A stretch of 64,000 bases of DNA from Chitinophagaceae bacterium (GTDB lineage: Bacteria > Bacteroidota > Bacteroidia > Chitinophagales > Chitinophagaceae): positions 1 to 64,000 of the forward strand of contig JAHBTL010000039.1 of NCBI GenBank assembly GCA_019638615.1. Reading direction: 5' to 3'. The translations under genes and the position numbers were made by a program. Below are positions 54,401-63,052 of the stretch, one piece after another. The notes beneath the pieces were generated by a model. It worked only from the letters and a program-made list of their open reading frames with translations, was not told the origin of the DNA and did no database searches. Every line of letters begins with the position of its first letter. Position 1 is the first letter of the stretch.

Positions 54401-54616
54401 ACCGATAACAGTGTGCTGGAGGGGTATTTGTTTGAGAAAAATGACCGCGGCACAACACTGGCCTTTATGGGCGGCTCCAAAATATTTGTTGAAAACAAAG
54501 CGATCAGGAATGAAGGGTTTTTAACCGGCAGGTCGTTTATGCCTAAAGGTTTAATTAATACTTATACCGATGCTGAGGTAGCCGATCTGTTGGCGTATAT
54601 ACGAACATTGAAATAG
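51476..54616 (+). CDS. PVC-type membrane-bound dehydrogenase-like protein with HEAT repeats and haem-binding CxxCH
   Basis: 1046 residues. After a signal/anchor (FVLSILFLSVVFSGVYLYS) comes the beta-propeller domain of this family (FKVPDGFVIELVASE; PIDLSFDDAGRLWTQT; YIADWYDKIISHNE). Residues about 440-700 form HEAT-like repeats (LVGHLKSPSLWMKRAAWHQL; DDLRREAARSLASFA). The C-terminal cytochrome c domain has Cys925-x-x-Cys928-His929 (CLMCHKVG) and ends SFMPKGLINTYTDAEVADLL. These proteins are associated with periplasmic sugar oxidation. It closes the cluster with the DUF1080 hydrolase, suggesting oxidation of glycosides to 3-keto forms and their cleavage. Confidence 0.92.
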   Translation: MKVFVLSILFLSVVFSGVYLYSPDTHKTDVSLPDEKRTPEEELAGFKVPDGFVIELVASERDGIINPIDLSFDDAGRLWTQTASMYPLDPVADIQWNDLLELMDHPEKQKDHPAFKKMLDLYEGRTKGDDKILILSDLYTPGKTATTSVWADGLTIPMSILPYKDGAYVAQGSELFFLKDSNGDGKADQRIRLFTGFGFTDTHTMAHVLVRGPGGWIHFSHGALNKGNVSSLLSDAKIKIDYSKIARFSLDGKKIELVNAGLNNIWGFQLRHNGQWYGTEANDLGYSIVPMEPGTAFPGIGNERIRSYQPVMPELHKFRVGGTGISGLAFADDISGSFPDEWKDVAFLANPITSTINAVKIIRNADGTVSATHLPDLLSSEDKYFRPVNIEFGPDGCLYIADWYDKIISHNEIPTTHPDRDKSLGRIWRIRHKSQQSFAIPDFTKIKTEELVGHLKSPSLWMKRAAWHQLTDRPSNETASLIPALVTLAADGLHHELTRIHALWSLEGMGHYDAALMTQLLGAKADDLRREAARSLASFALTPTQVAGVLLPLLEDANPMVRSEVLRTLAAINKADNNTISMLVKAGKPALPGNEMGGSYERNFERYLALKALEQYPGELYTYLQSAEAAAQPALNVLWAIQALPEEQKEEKFIQLWPKAGITTLDEPTFIWLGKMLSNPAIYNMVKPVYENSANAEKYIALALHHQQQVQSEALSQLLENPALTLLKTGKPADKQLALDAIAKLRIKVPREPVVAMINSKADEKTIGLALRALEVNPSANKATFMQIARNPAHPFNLRLASLHSLAKTDTVLAKQTLANWISGLNDEQKKELTGVLSGSSQGAALLIDLYNKKRLNAKSFTLSSAERVRNTAAGNITGDAILEQTKKIAEEEKKAFETRLAKYMAIAEKKGGNAQKGKILFQSCLMCHKVGDKGPGIAPALDGSAAREDKALLTAILDPDAAVESGYMLYRVTKTDNSVLEGYLFEKNDRGTTLAFMGGSKIFVENKAIRNEGFLTGRSFMPKGLINTYTDAEVADLLAYIRTLK

Positions 54617-54643
54617 GTGGCTGCGATGCAGGAATAAAATGAA

Positions 54644-55480
54644 TTATGATTTGATCCTGTATGCAAACAGGCCTATATCCTGCATTACATTTTTTTTGCT
54701 GCCTGAATAAGTAGCCTGGACTTGGTATGCGAAATGATGTTCTTCTAGTTTTGAAAGAAAACCGCCCAGTTCTACTTTAGAAGCATCCATTAAATGGTGA
54801 TATTCAATAAGCATATTGTCAATATCGCCGAGCTTATTATGATCAATTAAATCTTTCAGCGCGAGATGCTCCGCGCCCTCTATATCCATTTTTAGAATGT
54901 CTACTTTTTGCTGAGGAAGGATATCCGAGAGCTTGCGGCAGTTAACCTCTTCCCAGGCCTGGTTCATTCTTTCCGAAAAAGCGCTCATCATAAGCGAGCC
55001 GGTTTGCTCCGTACTATAATAGAATTTAATTGTTCCGTCATAGTCCATCAACGCGCTGTTAACCAGCGTAACGTTTTCAATATTATTATGCTGCATGTTT
55101 TCCGAAAGCAGGTTAAAGGTATCAGAGTTAGGCTCTATGCAAATAAAGCTTGCTTTGGGATAAAGCAATTTAAAGAAAAGGGTTGCCATGCCGATGTTGG
55201 CGCCGCAATCAACTATCAAAGGATTGGCGGCATCTATCTTAATAAAATATTCCTTCTTTATATACAATTCATAAAAAAGGAACTTGATGGTTTTATAGCT
55301 AAAGGAGCGTACCTGAAAACCAAATATGTTTACAGTAATATTCTTTTTTTTGGGAAAAAACTTATGCCTGAGCGTTAGCTTAAGGTAAAGTAAAAAAATG
55401 GAAAGCTTACTGACAGGCAATCTTCTGTTATCCTTAAATATCGCGATACCGGCCATTATAAGTCCAAACAAACTTTTCAT
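54644..55480 (-). CDS. FkbM family SAM-dependent methyltransferase
   Basis: 278 residues. The SAM-binding motif reads PLIVDCGANIGMATLFF (about 96-112), with FICIEPNSDTFNLLSENMQ (the acidic end of the second strand) and VDILKMDIEGAEHLALKDL (the FkbM hallmark). The N-terminal 80 residues are basic with a hydrophobic start. FkbM enzymes O-methylate sugars or small molecules. It is convergent with the cytochrome gene (27 bp apart) and has no operon partner. Upstream (55481-56095) there is no intact gene. Confidence 0.92.
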   Translation of the reverse strand: MKSLFGLIMAGIAIFKDNRRLPVSKLSIFLLYLKLTLRHKFFPKKKNITVNIFGFQVRSFSYKTIKFLFYELYIKKEYFIKIDAANPLIVDCGANIGMATLFFKLLYPKASFICIEPNSDTFNLLSENMQHNNIENVTLVNSALMDYDGTIKFYYSTEQTGSLMMSAFSERMNQAWEEVNCRKLSDILPQQKVDILKMDIEGAEHLALKDLIDHNKLGDIDNMLIEYHHLMDASKVELGGFLSKLEEHHFAYQVQATYSGSKKNVMQDIGLFAYRIKS

Positions 55481-55782
55481 TGTTCATCCGCTTTATTGAT
55501 CAATACTATTGTTTAACGAGATGTTATGTTCCGGAAATATATAATCCTCCATAACAACATCGGCAATCCGGTCATCGTTCGCCGTAACTGTCAGGCATTG
55601 GAAAAAATCCGGCTGGTATTAAGCAGTTGTTAGAAGGTTATTTTAAGGAGGGATTAAAGATTTCTAAATATATGTATAATTTTAAGAATGCAAATTTTTT
55701 TTAGTATTTTCATCTCGCCGGGTCTTCACTATCAGGTAATTGTGTGGTGGGTGAGACCCGCAAATTCTTCAGCACCAGTGTC

Positions 55783-55908
55783 TCATGACTGCATTGCCGC
55801 GATGCTTTTATCGCCATCTTTTACCGGAGGGATCTCTCCCTGCAATGCAGGGCAGTCTTCGGCTACTGCTATAAAAGTGTTGGTATAATTGGTCGTATGT
55901 GTTTTCAT
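55783..55908 (-). pseudogene. Truncated DUF6157-like gene start
   Basis: Minus-strand frame from ATG 55908 to TGA 55783-55785 encodes 41 residues beginning MKTHTTNYTNTFIAVAEDCP followed by GEIPPVKDGDKSIAAMQ. This is the conserved opening of Bacteroidota DUF6157 proteins (about 140 aa), but the frame stops early and the expected continuation (the YTSDDV-type block) is missing. It is a remnant. The frames around it are not credible genes. Confidence 0.5.
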
Positions 55909-56095
55909 ATTAAAGTTTTAATACCCGGAGTCGGGTGTTTTTAAGAGCAATCATCTAAGTTAAACAACCTTATACTAAAATATAATATATCCATGTAGAA
56001 AAATCCTACAGATTTAATCTGCCAATCTGCGGCTAAACCCAGTATATATTCTTTGTTTCAGCCGGTGAATTTTGAATACAGGTGATTCTGCCAAG

Positions 56096-56128
56096 TTGAC
56101 ATTTTTTATGCTCTTTTGGTTATCTTTG
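56096..56128 (+). promoter_or_regulatory. Bacteroidota-type promoter for miaB
   Basis: TTGAC at 56096-56100 and TATCTTTG at 56121-56128 match the -33 (TTTG/TTG) and -7 (TAnnTTTG) elements, 22 bp apart (TTG to TA), within the usual 17-23 bp range. The miaB start codon follows 23 bp after the -7 box, and GGAGAA just before the ATG can serve as a ribosome binding site. Confidence 0.7.
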
Positions 56129-56150
56129 CCCACTCAAAAGTGGAGAAAAT

Positions 56151-57602
56151 ATGCTGGATTTGATGACCAATAAAGTACATGACGAAGCGCGGCAGGGAGA
56201 AGCTTATGCTCCTTTCGAAAATGACCCTGTTCAATATCAAAAAAAATTCTATATAGAAAGCTATGGATGCCAGATGAACTTTTCGGATAGCGAAATCGTG
56301 GCGTCTATCTTAAATGAAGCCGGATTTGGCGCCACCCGTAACTACGAAGAAGCAGACCTGGTGCTGCTGAATACCTGTTCCATACGCGAAAAAGCGGAAC
56401 AAACCGTACGCAAGCGGCTGACAGATTTCCGTAAAACCAAAACTGCTCATCCCGGCTTGCTGGTAGGAGTGCTGGGTTGTATGGCAGAGCGCCTTAAATC
56501 CAAGTTCCTGGAAGAAGAAAAGCTGGTGGACATTGTGGTGGGGCCGGATGCATACAGAAGTCTGCCGGGGCTGATAGAAGAGGCGGAAACAGGACAAAAA
56601 GCCGTGAACGTGTTGCTGAGCCGCGAAGAAACCTATGCTGATATTTCGCCGGTGAGACTGAACTCAAACGGTGTATCGGCTTTTGTAAGCATTATGCGCG
56701 GATGCAACAATATGTGCTCGTTTTGCGTGGTACCGTTTACGCGGGGACGCGAAAGAAGCAGGGATGCCTTATCCATAGTGAATGAATGCACCGACCTGTT
56801 TAACAGGGGGTATAAAGAAGTGACCTTGCTGGGGCAGAACGTGGATAGCTATTATTTCACTCCGGACGGGAACACACGGGAAAACAAACCGGTAACATTT
56901 GCCATGCTGCTGGAAAGGGTAGCGCAGATTTCCCCCGGGCTCCGTGTCAGGTTTTCCACTTCCCATCCCAAAGACATTACGGACGATGTATTGCATACCA
57001 TGTCTAAGTATGAGAATATCTGTAAATACATACATCTGCCCGTACAAAGCGGTTCCACTCGCATCCTGCAGATGATGAACCGCACCTATACCCGCGAGTG
57101 GTATCTTGCCAAAATAGACCGTATTCGTGAAATTTTGCCGGGCTGTGGCATCAGCAGCGATATTATTGCGGGCTTTTGCACTGAAACAGAAGAAGATCAC
57201 CAGGATACTTTGTCGCTGATGGAATACAGCGGCTACGATTTAAGCTATATGTTTTTTTATAGCGAGCGGCCGGGCACACTGGCTCAACGAAGGTATAAAG
57301 ATGATGTGCCGGAAGAAGTGAAAAAAAGAAGGTTACAGGAAATAGTGGAACTGCAAAATCGCCTGTCGCGCCAGAGCAATCAAAAAGACCTGGGTAAAAC
57401 ATTCGAGGTATTGATTGAGGGCGACAGCAAAAAAAGTGAAACCGACTGGATGGGCAGGACTTCACAAAACAAAGTGATCGTTTTTCCCAAGCAGGGGAGT
57501 AGTTTTAACAAAGGAGATTATGCCCGGATAAAAGTAAATGACTGCACCAAGGCTACGCTGTTAGGGGAAGTGGTTAAAAGTAATGATACAAATAATGGAT
57601 AG
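56151..57602 (+). CDS. miaB: tRNA-2-methylthio-N6-dimethylallyladenosine synthase
   Basis: 483 residues. The N-terminal UPF0004 domain carries the three cluster cysteines in [22 protein letters not shown] and LGCMAERLK. The radical-SAM motif CNNMCSFC has Cys185, Cys189 and Cys192, followed by [12 protein letters not shown]. The C-terminal TRAM domain (about 420-480) ends [12 protein letters not shown]. MiaB adds the 2-methylthio group to i6A37 of tRNAs reading UNN codons. The ATG at 56151 gives a slightly long N-terminus; a start at codon 5 is possible. The next gene follows after 6 bp, so it is the first gene of a housekeeping operon, driven by the promoter just upstream. Confidence 0.97.
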   Translation: MLDLMTNKVHDEARQGEAYAPFENDPVQYQKKFYIESYGCQMNFSDSEIVASILNEAGFGATRNYEEADLVLLNTCSIREKAEQTVRKRLTDFRKTKTAHPGLLVGVLGCMAERLKSKFLEEEKLVDIVVGPDAYRSLPGLIEEAETGQKAVNVLLSREETYADISPVRLNSNGVSAFVSIMRGCNNMCSFCVVPFTRGRERSRDALSIVNECTDLFNRGYKEVTLLGQNVDSYYFTPDGNTRENKPVTFAMLLERVAQISPGLRVRFSTSHPKDITDDVLHTMSKYENICKYIHLPVQSGSTRILQMMNRTYTREWYLAKIDRIREILPGCGISSDIIAGFCTETEEDHQDTLSLMEYSGYDLSYMFFYSERPGTLAQRRYKDDVPEEVKKRRLQEIVELQNRLSRQSNQKDLGKTFEVLIEGDSKKSETDWMGRTSQNKVIVFPKQGSSFNKGDYARIKVNDCTKATLLGEVVKSNDTNNG

Positions 57603-57608
57603 CATATA

Positions 57609-58865
57609 ATGGAGATACAATCAATAAAAAACAGGTTTGGCATTATTGGGAATTCACCTGCGCTTAACTATGCGTTGGAAGTGGCAGCAACCGTTGCCAA
57701 TACGGATCTTACTGTATTGATATACGGAGAGAGTGGTGTAGGTAAAGAAGTTTTTTCGCAGGTAATACATGCGCTTTCGGCGCGTAAGCACAACCCCTTT
57801 ATCGCAGTGAACTGCGGGGCCATTCCTGAAGGTACGATAGATTCGGAGCTGTTCGGTCATGAAAAAGGATCTTTTACCGGCGCTGTAGACAGCAGGAAAG
57901 GATATTTTGAAACGGTGAATGGCGGCACTATTTTTTTAGATGAGATAGGAGAGATGCCCCTGGGCACGCAGGCGCGCCTGCTGCGTGTGCTGGAAACCGG
58001 TGAGTACATCAGGGTGGGATCGTCGAAGGTGCAAAAAACAGATGTAAGAGTAATTGCGGCCACCAACAAAGACCTGCTGGAGTACACACACAAGGGCAGG
58101 TTTCGCCAGGATTTGTATTATCGTTTGAACACGGTGCCCATCCGTGTTCCTGCATTAAAGGACAGACGGGAAGACATTATTCTTTTGTTCAGGAAGTTCG
58201 CCGCGGATTTTGCAGAACGGTACAAAACGCCTTCCGTTCAACTGGATGACGAGGCAAAAGATCTGTTAATTCACTATCCCTGGCCCGGTAATGTGCGGGA
58301 ATTAAAGAATATTGCAGAACAGATTTCGGTATTGTCGCAGGATAAATTAATTACGGCGCGCCAGCTATCGCAGTTTTTACCTGAACATAACAATAACCGG
58401 ATGCCTGTGCTGGCAGGAGGAAGTACCAATGTGTCGCACGCTGAATTTGCCAACGAGCGGGAAATATTGTACAAGCTTTTTTTTGATATGAAAAAGGATG
58501 TGACAGAGTTGAAAAAAATGTTTGTGGAAATTTTGCAGAACCCGCAACGGGCGGCCGCTGCGGCAGCATATACACAGGAATCATTGCTCAACGACTACCG
58601 CCAGCAGCCGGCAGAAAGAGAAATGCCCACGGTAGTAACACCGCCTGCGTTAACATCTGCTGCGCCGGTACTTATCAACAATCATAACGATATATACGAA
58701 CACGAAGAAGTAGAAGAGTCGCTGAATATTATGGATAAGGAAAAAGAGCTGATCGTAAAGGCGCTGAAGAAACACAAAGGGAAACGGAAGGACGCGGCTT
58801 CGGATCTGGGCATCAGTGAACGTACCCTGTATCGGAAATTGAAAGAATACGATATTAATGAATAA
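57609..58865 (+). CDS. Sigma-54-dependent transcriptional activator without a receiver domain
   Basis: 418 residues. The AAA+ domain starts almost at residue 1: FGIIGNSPALNYALEVAATV, Walker A GESGVGKE, the sigma-54 contact loop GSFTGA (usual GAFTGA), Walker B TIFLDEIGEM and arginine-finger region FRQDLYYRLNTVPIRV. A linker rich in Gln, Glu and Ala (about 260-365) leads to a Fis-type helix-turn-helix at the C-terminus (KRKDAASDLGISERTLYRKL). There is no N-terminal receiver or GAF domain, so control must be by protein level or a partner. Its place between miaB and the envelope genes suggests it may control envelope functions. The next gene starts 3 bp after its stop. Confidence 0.93.
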   Translation: MEIQSIKNRFGIIGNSPALNYALEVAATVANTDLTVLIYGESGVGKEVFSQVIHALSARKHNPFIAVNCGAIPEGTIDSELFGHEKGSFTGAVDSRKGYFETVNGGTIFLDEIGEMPLGTQARLLRVLETGEYIRVGSSKVQKTDVRVIAATNKDLLEYTHKGRFRQDLYYRLNTVPIRVPALKDRREDIILLFRKFAADFAERYKTPSVQLDDEAKDLLIHYPWPGNVRELKNIAEQISVLSQDKLITARQLSQFLPEHNNNRMPVLAGGSTNVSHAEFANEREILYKLFFDMKKDVTELKKMFVEILQNPQRAAAAAAYTQESLLNDYRQQPAEREMPTVVTPPALTSAAPVLINNHNDIYEHEEVEESLNIMDKEKELIVKALKKHKGKRKDAASDLGISERTLYRKLKEYDINE

Positions 58866-58868
58866 AAC

Positions 58869-59369
58869 ATGTGGAAGAATCTTGCTGTTGTATTAATGGC
58901 TGTGATGTCGGTGCAGGCTACCTGCAATTACACGTTCAAGGATATCAGTGTGCCGCCGGATGTAAAAACCATCCGGGTAAATTATTTTGATAACAGGGCA
59001 CGGTATGTAAATCCGCAACTGAGCCCGCAGCTTACAGATAAGCTTAAGCAAAAAGTAACCAGTCAGACAAGACTAACTGTTATAAATGGTGAGGATGCAC
59101 ATTATGACCTGGGTGGTTCCGTCACTGATTTTTCGGTGAACACTTCCGGCATATCGGGCAACCAGTCATCCAGCAATAATCTTAATATTACCGTTCATCT
59201 TATTTTTAAAAACAGGCTGAACCCCAAAAAAGATTTCGAAACGGATATCACCCGGAACTTTCCCTTCTCCGCCAGCATGAGCTTCACCGATGCTCAAAAT
59301 AGTTTGATGGAAGATATACTTAAGAACATAACCGAAGATATCTTTAATAAAGTGTTCTCAGACTGGTAA
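58869..59369 (+). CDS. lptE: LptE family lipoprotein (LPS assembly)
   Basis: 166 residues. The short leader ends VQATC, a lipobox-like site (Cys19), and YTFKDISVPPDVKTIRVNYF is the conserved opening of Bacteroidota LptE. The rest (LTDKLKQKVTSQTRLTVING; GSVTDFSVNTSGISGN) has the two-layer alpha/beta pattern, ending in an amphipathic helix. LptE plugs the LptD barrel that inserts LPS in the outer membrane; LptD is not in the window. It is the third gene of the miaB operon. Confidence 0.85.
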   Translation: MWKNLAVVLMAVMSVQATCNYTFKDISVPPDVKTIRVNYFDNRARYVNPQLSPQLTDKLKQKVTSQTRLTVINGEDAHYDLGGSVTDFSVNTSGISGNQSSSNNLNITVHLIFKNRLNPKKDFETDITRNFPFSASMSFTDAQNSLMEDILKNITEDIFNKVFSDW

Positions 59370-59387
59370 AGATTGTATCTTCATCCG

Positions 59388-60371
59388 ATGATTTCTGCAA
59401 TGGAAAATATACTGCAGTTTTATTTTCACAGAACCACTCTCGAAGAAGTAGATATAAGGGAAGTGGAACAGTTGGCGTCTCAATACCCGTATCTTGGGTG
59501 TGCGCAATATTTTCTTGCCAAAAAATACCTTCAGACAGCTCATCCGGATTATACAAAACAAGCGGACAAAACAGCCTTGTATTTCAATAACCCGCACTGG
59601 CTTCATCTTCTTCTGGAAGATCAATTGTTCGTTAAAGATGATATTGAAGAAAAGGTCATCACCCCAGATGTGCTTCAACAGAACACAGCAGATCATGAAA
59701 CGTCTGTAATACCCGAAGAGGAAGGATCATCATTCCAGTCCGAAGTTGTTCCGGAAGAGCCAGTACAGGTGGTGCTTCAGTCAGAGGAACAGATCCCGCC
59801 GGCTGAAACAGTAGCGGAAGAGTTTGTGACAGTGACTGCAGAAAATGGGGCAGAAGAAGTGCCGGCAGCGGCAATCACAGCCGGTATGACCAGTGAAGCA
59901 GCTCCTGAAACACCTGACGAAGCCGGGCATGCAGAAGAAAGTTTACCCAAGTTGTCCTTCGATCGAACTGCGTTGAACCTGGATGATATACCTGCTGACG
60001 GAAGCATTCCACTGGAGCCGCTTCATACAGTTGATTACTTTGCTTCGCAGGGTATTAAGCTGCGGGAAATTGAGGGAAAAGATAAATTAAGTATAAAGCT
60101 CAGGAGCTTTACGGAGTGGCTGAAAACGATGAAACGCATCCATCCCGAAAAGCTTGAGCAGGAATCGGAAGAACAGGTACAATCCAAAATCCAGCATATC
60201 GCTGAACATTCAAATGAAGTAAACGAAGTGGTTACGGAGGCAATGGCAGAGGTATTTGCACGCCAGGGCCTGCATCAGAAAGCAATAGAAGTATATCAAA
60301 AATTAAGTTTGCAGAATCCCGATAAAAGGACTTACTTTGCAGCCAAAATTTCCAAATTAAACGATCATTGA
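59388..60371 (+). CDS. Uncharacterised protein with acidic linker and C-terminal TPR-like helices
   Basis: 327 residues from ATG 59388 (the start at 59373 adds five residues, MYLHP). The N-terminal 90 residues are helical (LEEVDIREVEQLASQYPYLG, as in proteins of this operon slot in Chitinophagaceae). Residues about 95-200 are low complexity, rich in Glu, Pro, Val and Ala. The C-terminus contains one tetratricopeptide-like unit (AEVFARQGLHQKAIEVYQKL). It lies between lptE and secG with a 1-bp gap to secG, so it is expressed with them. A scaffold role in envelope biogenesis is only a guess. Confidence 0.75.
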   Translation: MISAMENILQFYFHRTTLEEVDIREVEQLASQYPYLGCAQYFLAKKYLQTAHPDYTKQADKTALYFNNPHWLHLLLEDQLFVKDDIEEKVITPDVLQQNTADHETSVIPEEEGSSFQSEVVPEEPVQVVLQSEEQIPPAETVAEEFVTVTAENGAEEVPAAAITAGMTSEAAPETPDEAGHAEESLPKLSFDRTALNLDDIPADGSIPLEPLHTVDYFASQGIKLREIEGKDKLSIKLRSFTEWLKTMKRIHPEKLEQESEEQVQSKIQHIAEHSNEVNEVVTEAMAEVFARQGLHQKAIEVYQKLSLQNPDKRTYFAAKISKLNDH

Positions 60372-60372
60372 G

Positions 60373-60735
60373 ATGGCGATCCTGTTTTTGATATTGATTA
60401 TTTTATTTTGTGTGCTACTGGGGCTTGTAGTGTTAATTCAGAATCCCAAAGGGGGCGGACTTGCCGGAAATATTGCAGGTTTCAGCAACCAGTTTATGGG
60501 TGTGAAACAAACGACTGATGTATTGGAAAAAGGTACCTGGATATTTGCAGCCGCTATCGGTGTGCTTTGCCTCGTTTCTTCCGTGTTTATGAAATCAGGG
60601 AGCGATGACAAATTCATTAAAGGGATTAACACTACCGGCCAGCAACAGCAGCAACCGGCGTTACCGGTTGCGCCTCAGCAACAGGATGCTCAGCAGCCAG
60701 CTAATACACCAGCTACAGCTCCTGCAAACCCATAA
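60373..60735 (+). CDS. secG: Preprotein translocase subunit SecG
   Basis: 120 residues. Two membrane helices (FLILIILFCVLLGLVVLIQN and FAAAIGVLCLVSSVFM) flank the conserved loop NPKGGGLAGNIAGFSNQFMG. The C-terminal tail is rich in Gln, Pro and Ala (QQQQPALPVAPQQQDAQQ), common in Bacteroidota SecG. It supports SecYEG-mediated export. It follows the TPR-like gene by 1 bp. A strong terminator lies 33 bp after its stop, closing the miaB-secG operon. Confidence 0.93.
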   Translation: MAILFLILIILFCVLLGLVVLIQNPKGGGLAGNIAGFSNQFMGVKQTTDVLEKGTWIFAAAIGVLCLVSSVFMKSGSDDKFIKGINTTGQQQQQPALPVAPQQQDAQQPANTPATAPANP

Positions 60736-60767
60736 TCGGAATGCTTTGTTGATATTATTTATTTTAC

Positions 60768-60793
60768 CCTGTTGCATACAACAGGTTTTTTTG
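60768..60793 (+). terminator. Rho-independent terminator after secG
   Basis: CCTGTTG (60768-60774) pairs perfectly with CAACAGG (60779-60785) around a CATA loop, followed by TTTTTTTG. It sits between secG and mltG and should end the miaB-lptE-secG transcript. Confidence 0.85.
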
Positions 60794-60837
60794 TTTATTT
60801 TCAGCCTGTCTTTTACCCGATTGAATAACACAGCGCT

Positions 60838-61860
60838 ATGATCAAAAAAATTATCCTGTTATTTGTATTGCTGATTGTAGTGGTTACAGCTTTTGTGGCC
60901 TGGAAGCTTACAGGTTCCGCTACAGCATTCTCCGGTCAGCGTTATCTGCTCTATATTAAAACAGGGTTTGGGTTTGAAGAGGTAATGCAGATTTTGAAGA
61001 AAGATAATGTATTAAATGATCCCGCTTTGTTTTCCCTCCTTGCTAAAAAGATGGAAGTTCCGTCAAAGTTAAAAGCAGGCAGATTTGAGATAAAAAAAGG
61101 AGCCAGTCTTTTACAGGTTGCACGTATACTCCGGAATGGAAAGCAATTACCGGTGAACCTGGTAATTACCAAGCTCAGAACCAAAGAAGACTTTGCCCGT
61201 CTTGCAGGACGGCACCTGGAATGTGATTCACTGGCAGTCATTTCATGGCTGAATAGTGCCGATTCACTTCAAACAATAGGCACCGATACCAATACGGTAA
61301 TTACTACCATCATACCCAATACGTACACATTTTACTGGAATGTTACTGCTTCTAAGCTGATGCACCGGCTGCATGATGAGCAGAAGAAATTCTGGACGGA
61401 AGAGCGCCTGCAAAAGGCCCGCAACCTGGGGCTTACCTCCGGAGAAGTATATACCCTTGCTTCCATCATAGAGGAGGAAACCAATAAGTACGACGAAATG
61501 CCTTTGATCGCCAGCGTTTACATCAACAGGTTGAACAAGCGTATGCTGCTGGGCGCGGATCCCACGGTAAAATATGCGGCAAGAAATTTTGCCGCCAGGC
61601 GGGTTACCAAAAAAATGATTGATGAGAGCGCCGCCTCTCCCTACAATACTTACCGAAATGCGGGCTTACCTCCCGGCCCTATATGTACCCCTTCTGTTAA
61701 AACCATTGATGCCGTACTAAATGCTGCCGATACCAATTACCTCTATTTCTGCGCCCGGTCCGATTTTTCGGGCTATCATGCTTTTGCGGCAACCGATGCC
61801 GAACATCTTAAAAACGCCCGGGCATACTGGAAAGCGCTTGACAGCTTAAAAATAAAATAA
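60838..61860 (+). CDS. mltG: Endolytic murein transglycosylase MltG
   Basis: 340 residues. A single N-terminal membrane helix (ILLFVLLIVVVTAFVAWKL) anchors the protein. The N-terminal LysM-like part is followed by the YceG catalytic domain: SGEVYTLASIIEEETNKYDE (catalytic Glu in the IIEEET stretch), LLGADPTVKYA and the conserved SPYNTYRNAGLPPGPICTPS. It cleaves nascent glycan strands and so limits their length. It begins 44 bp after the secG terminator and is followed 16 bp later by the YihY gene, so these two likely form a second transcript. Confidence 0.95.
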   Translation: MIKKIILLFVLLIVVVTAFVAWKLTGSATAFSGQRYLLYIKTGFGFEEVMQILKKDNVLNDPALFSLLAKKMEVPSKLKAGRFEIKKGASLLQVARILRNGKQLPVNLVITKLRTKEDFARLAGRHLECDSLAVISWLNSADSLQTIGTDTNTVITTIIPNTYTFYWNVTASKLMHRLHDEQKKFWTEERLQKARNLGLTSGEVYTLASIIEEETNKYDEMPLIASVYINRLNKRMLLGADPTVKYAARNFAARRVTKKMIDESAASPYNTYRNAGLPPGPICTPSVKTIDAVLNAADTNYLYFCARSDFSGYHAFAATDAEHLKNARAYWKALDSLKIK

Positions 61861-61876
61861 TAACTATTTTAGCCGC

Positions 61877-62830
61877 ATGACAAAACTGGAACGCATTATC
61901 CTGAACCTGCCGCCTGTTGCTTTTGTGATCAACCGTTCGAAACAGCTGGTGCTGCCGGGTTTCCAGGGGCTTCCTTTATACGACGTGGTTCTTTTTCTGT
62001 TGAAACAAATTAATAGGGAAGGATTGAATATGCGGGCTGCCGCTATTTCTTTTAACATGCTGATGGCCATCCCGCCTTTCATGATCTTTTTGTTTACACT
62101 GGTACCCTATTTGCCGGGACAGGAAAACTTCAGTCGTGAGCTGTTACGGGTGGTAAGAGATTTAACGCCTAACCGGGATACCTATATTTGGGTAAGAGAC
62201 TTTATTACCGATTTTACAAAGCCCAGGAGCGGGTTGCTGTCTTTGGGTTTTATTACTGCCGGTTTTTTCGCCTCCAATGCAATGGTGGGAATTATGAACT
62301 CGTTTGACAGATCGCTGCATACAAAGTATAAGATACAACGGAATTTTTTTCAGATGCGGGGCACCGCTTTAAAGCTTACTTTTTTTATAGCGTTGATATT
62401 CATGGCGTCGATATTACTGCTTGTAACGCAGGGCAGTGTTTTGCGTACCGTGCTCAAGTGGATGGACATTGAAAGCGAAACCACCCGCTGGTGGATCGGT
62501 TCATTAAGATGGGTGGTAATACTTGCATTGATCTATTATGCGATAGGGCTTATTTATCGCTTTGCCCCTTCTGTGCACAGAAAATGGAATGTGAATTCAC
62601 CAGGAACCCTCCTGGCAACCACTCTTATCATCCTGCTAACAATATTGTTCGGGTACTGGGTGAATAATTTCGGCACTTATAATAAAGTATACGGCTCTAT
62701 TGGCACCGTTATCATTATCATGTCTTCCTTTTTCTTCAATTCATTGATATTGCTCATAGGCTTTGAGCTGAATGTAAGTATCAATCACCTTAAAATGGAA
62801 GCCGAAGTGCGGCAGGTGAAAGAAGGGTAA
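61877..62830 (+). CDS. YihY/BrkB family inner membrane protein
   Basis: 317 residues with six membrane helices. NMRAAAISFNMLMAIPPFMI is the YihY signature, with the final segment SSFFFNSLILLIGFELNVSI also typical. Bacteroidota members are of unknown function; the family was once misannotated as ribonuclease BN. It is 16 bp downstream of mltG on the same strand. Confidence 0.92.
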   Translation: MTKLERIILNLPPVAFVINRSKQLVLPGFQGLPLYDVVLFLLKQINREGLNMRAAAISFNMLMAIPPFMIFLFTLVPYLPGQENFSRELLRVVRDLTPNRDTYIWVRDFITDFTKPRSGLLSLGFITAGFFASNAMVGIMNSFDRSLHTKYKIQRNFFQMRGTALKLTFFIALIFMASILLLVTQGSVLRTVLKWMDIESETTRWWIGSLRWVVILALIYYAIGLIYRFAPSVHRKWNVNSPGTLLATTLIILLTILFGYWVNNFGTYNKVYGSIGTVIIIMSSFFFNSLILLIGFELNVSINHLKMEAEVRQVKEG

Positions 62831-63052
62831 TATGGGTGGAGGAAAATGGTGAGGCCGGGCATGATAAATAAACCCTTTAATTATTTATTTGCTATATCTG
62901 TATTGCAATGAATTAAACCCATCAGCCGTGCTAAGATGATCTGCTTCATTTAAAAAATGCCACGCAGATGTATCAAAAAGTATAAAAAATAGGCAGTTTA
63001 GTGTAATGATGATTAACCTTAGGGGTTTATCTTTAATGCAAACTACTCCGAT

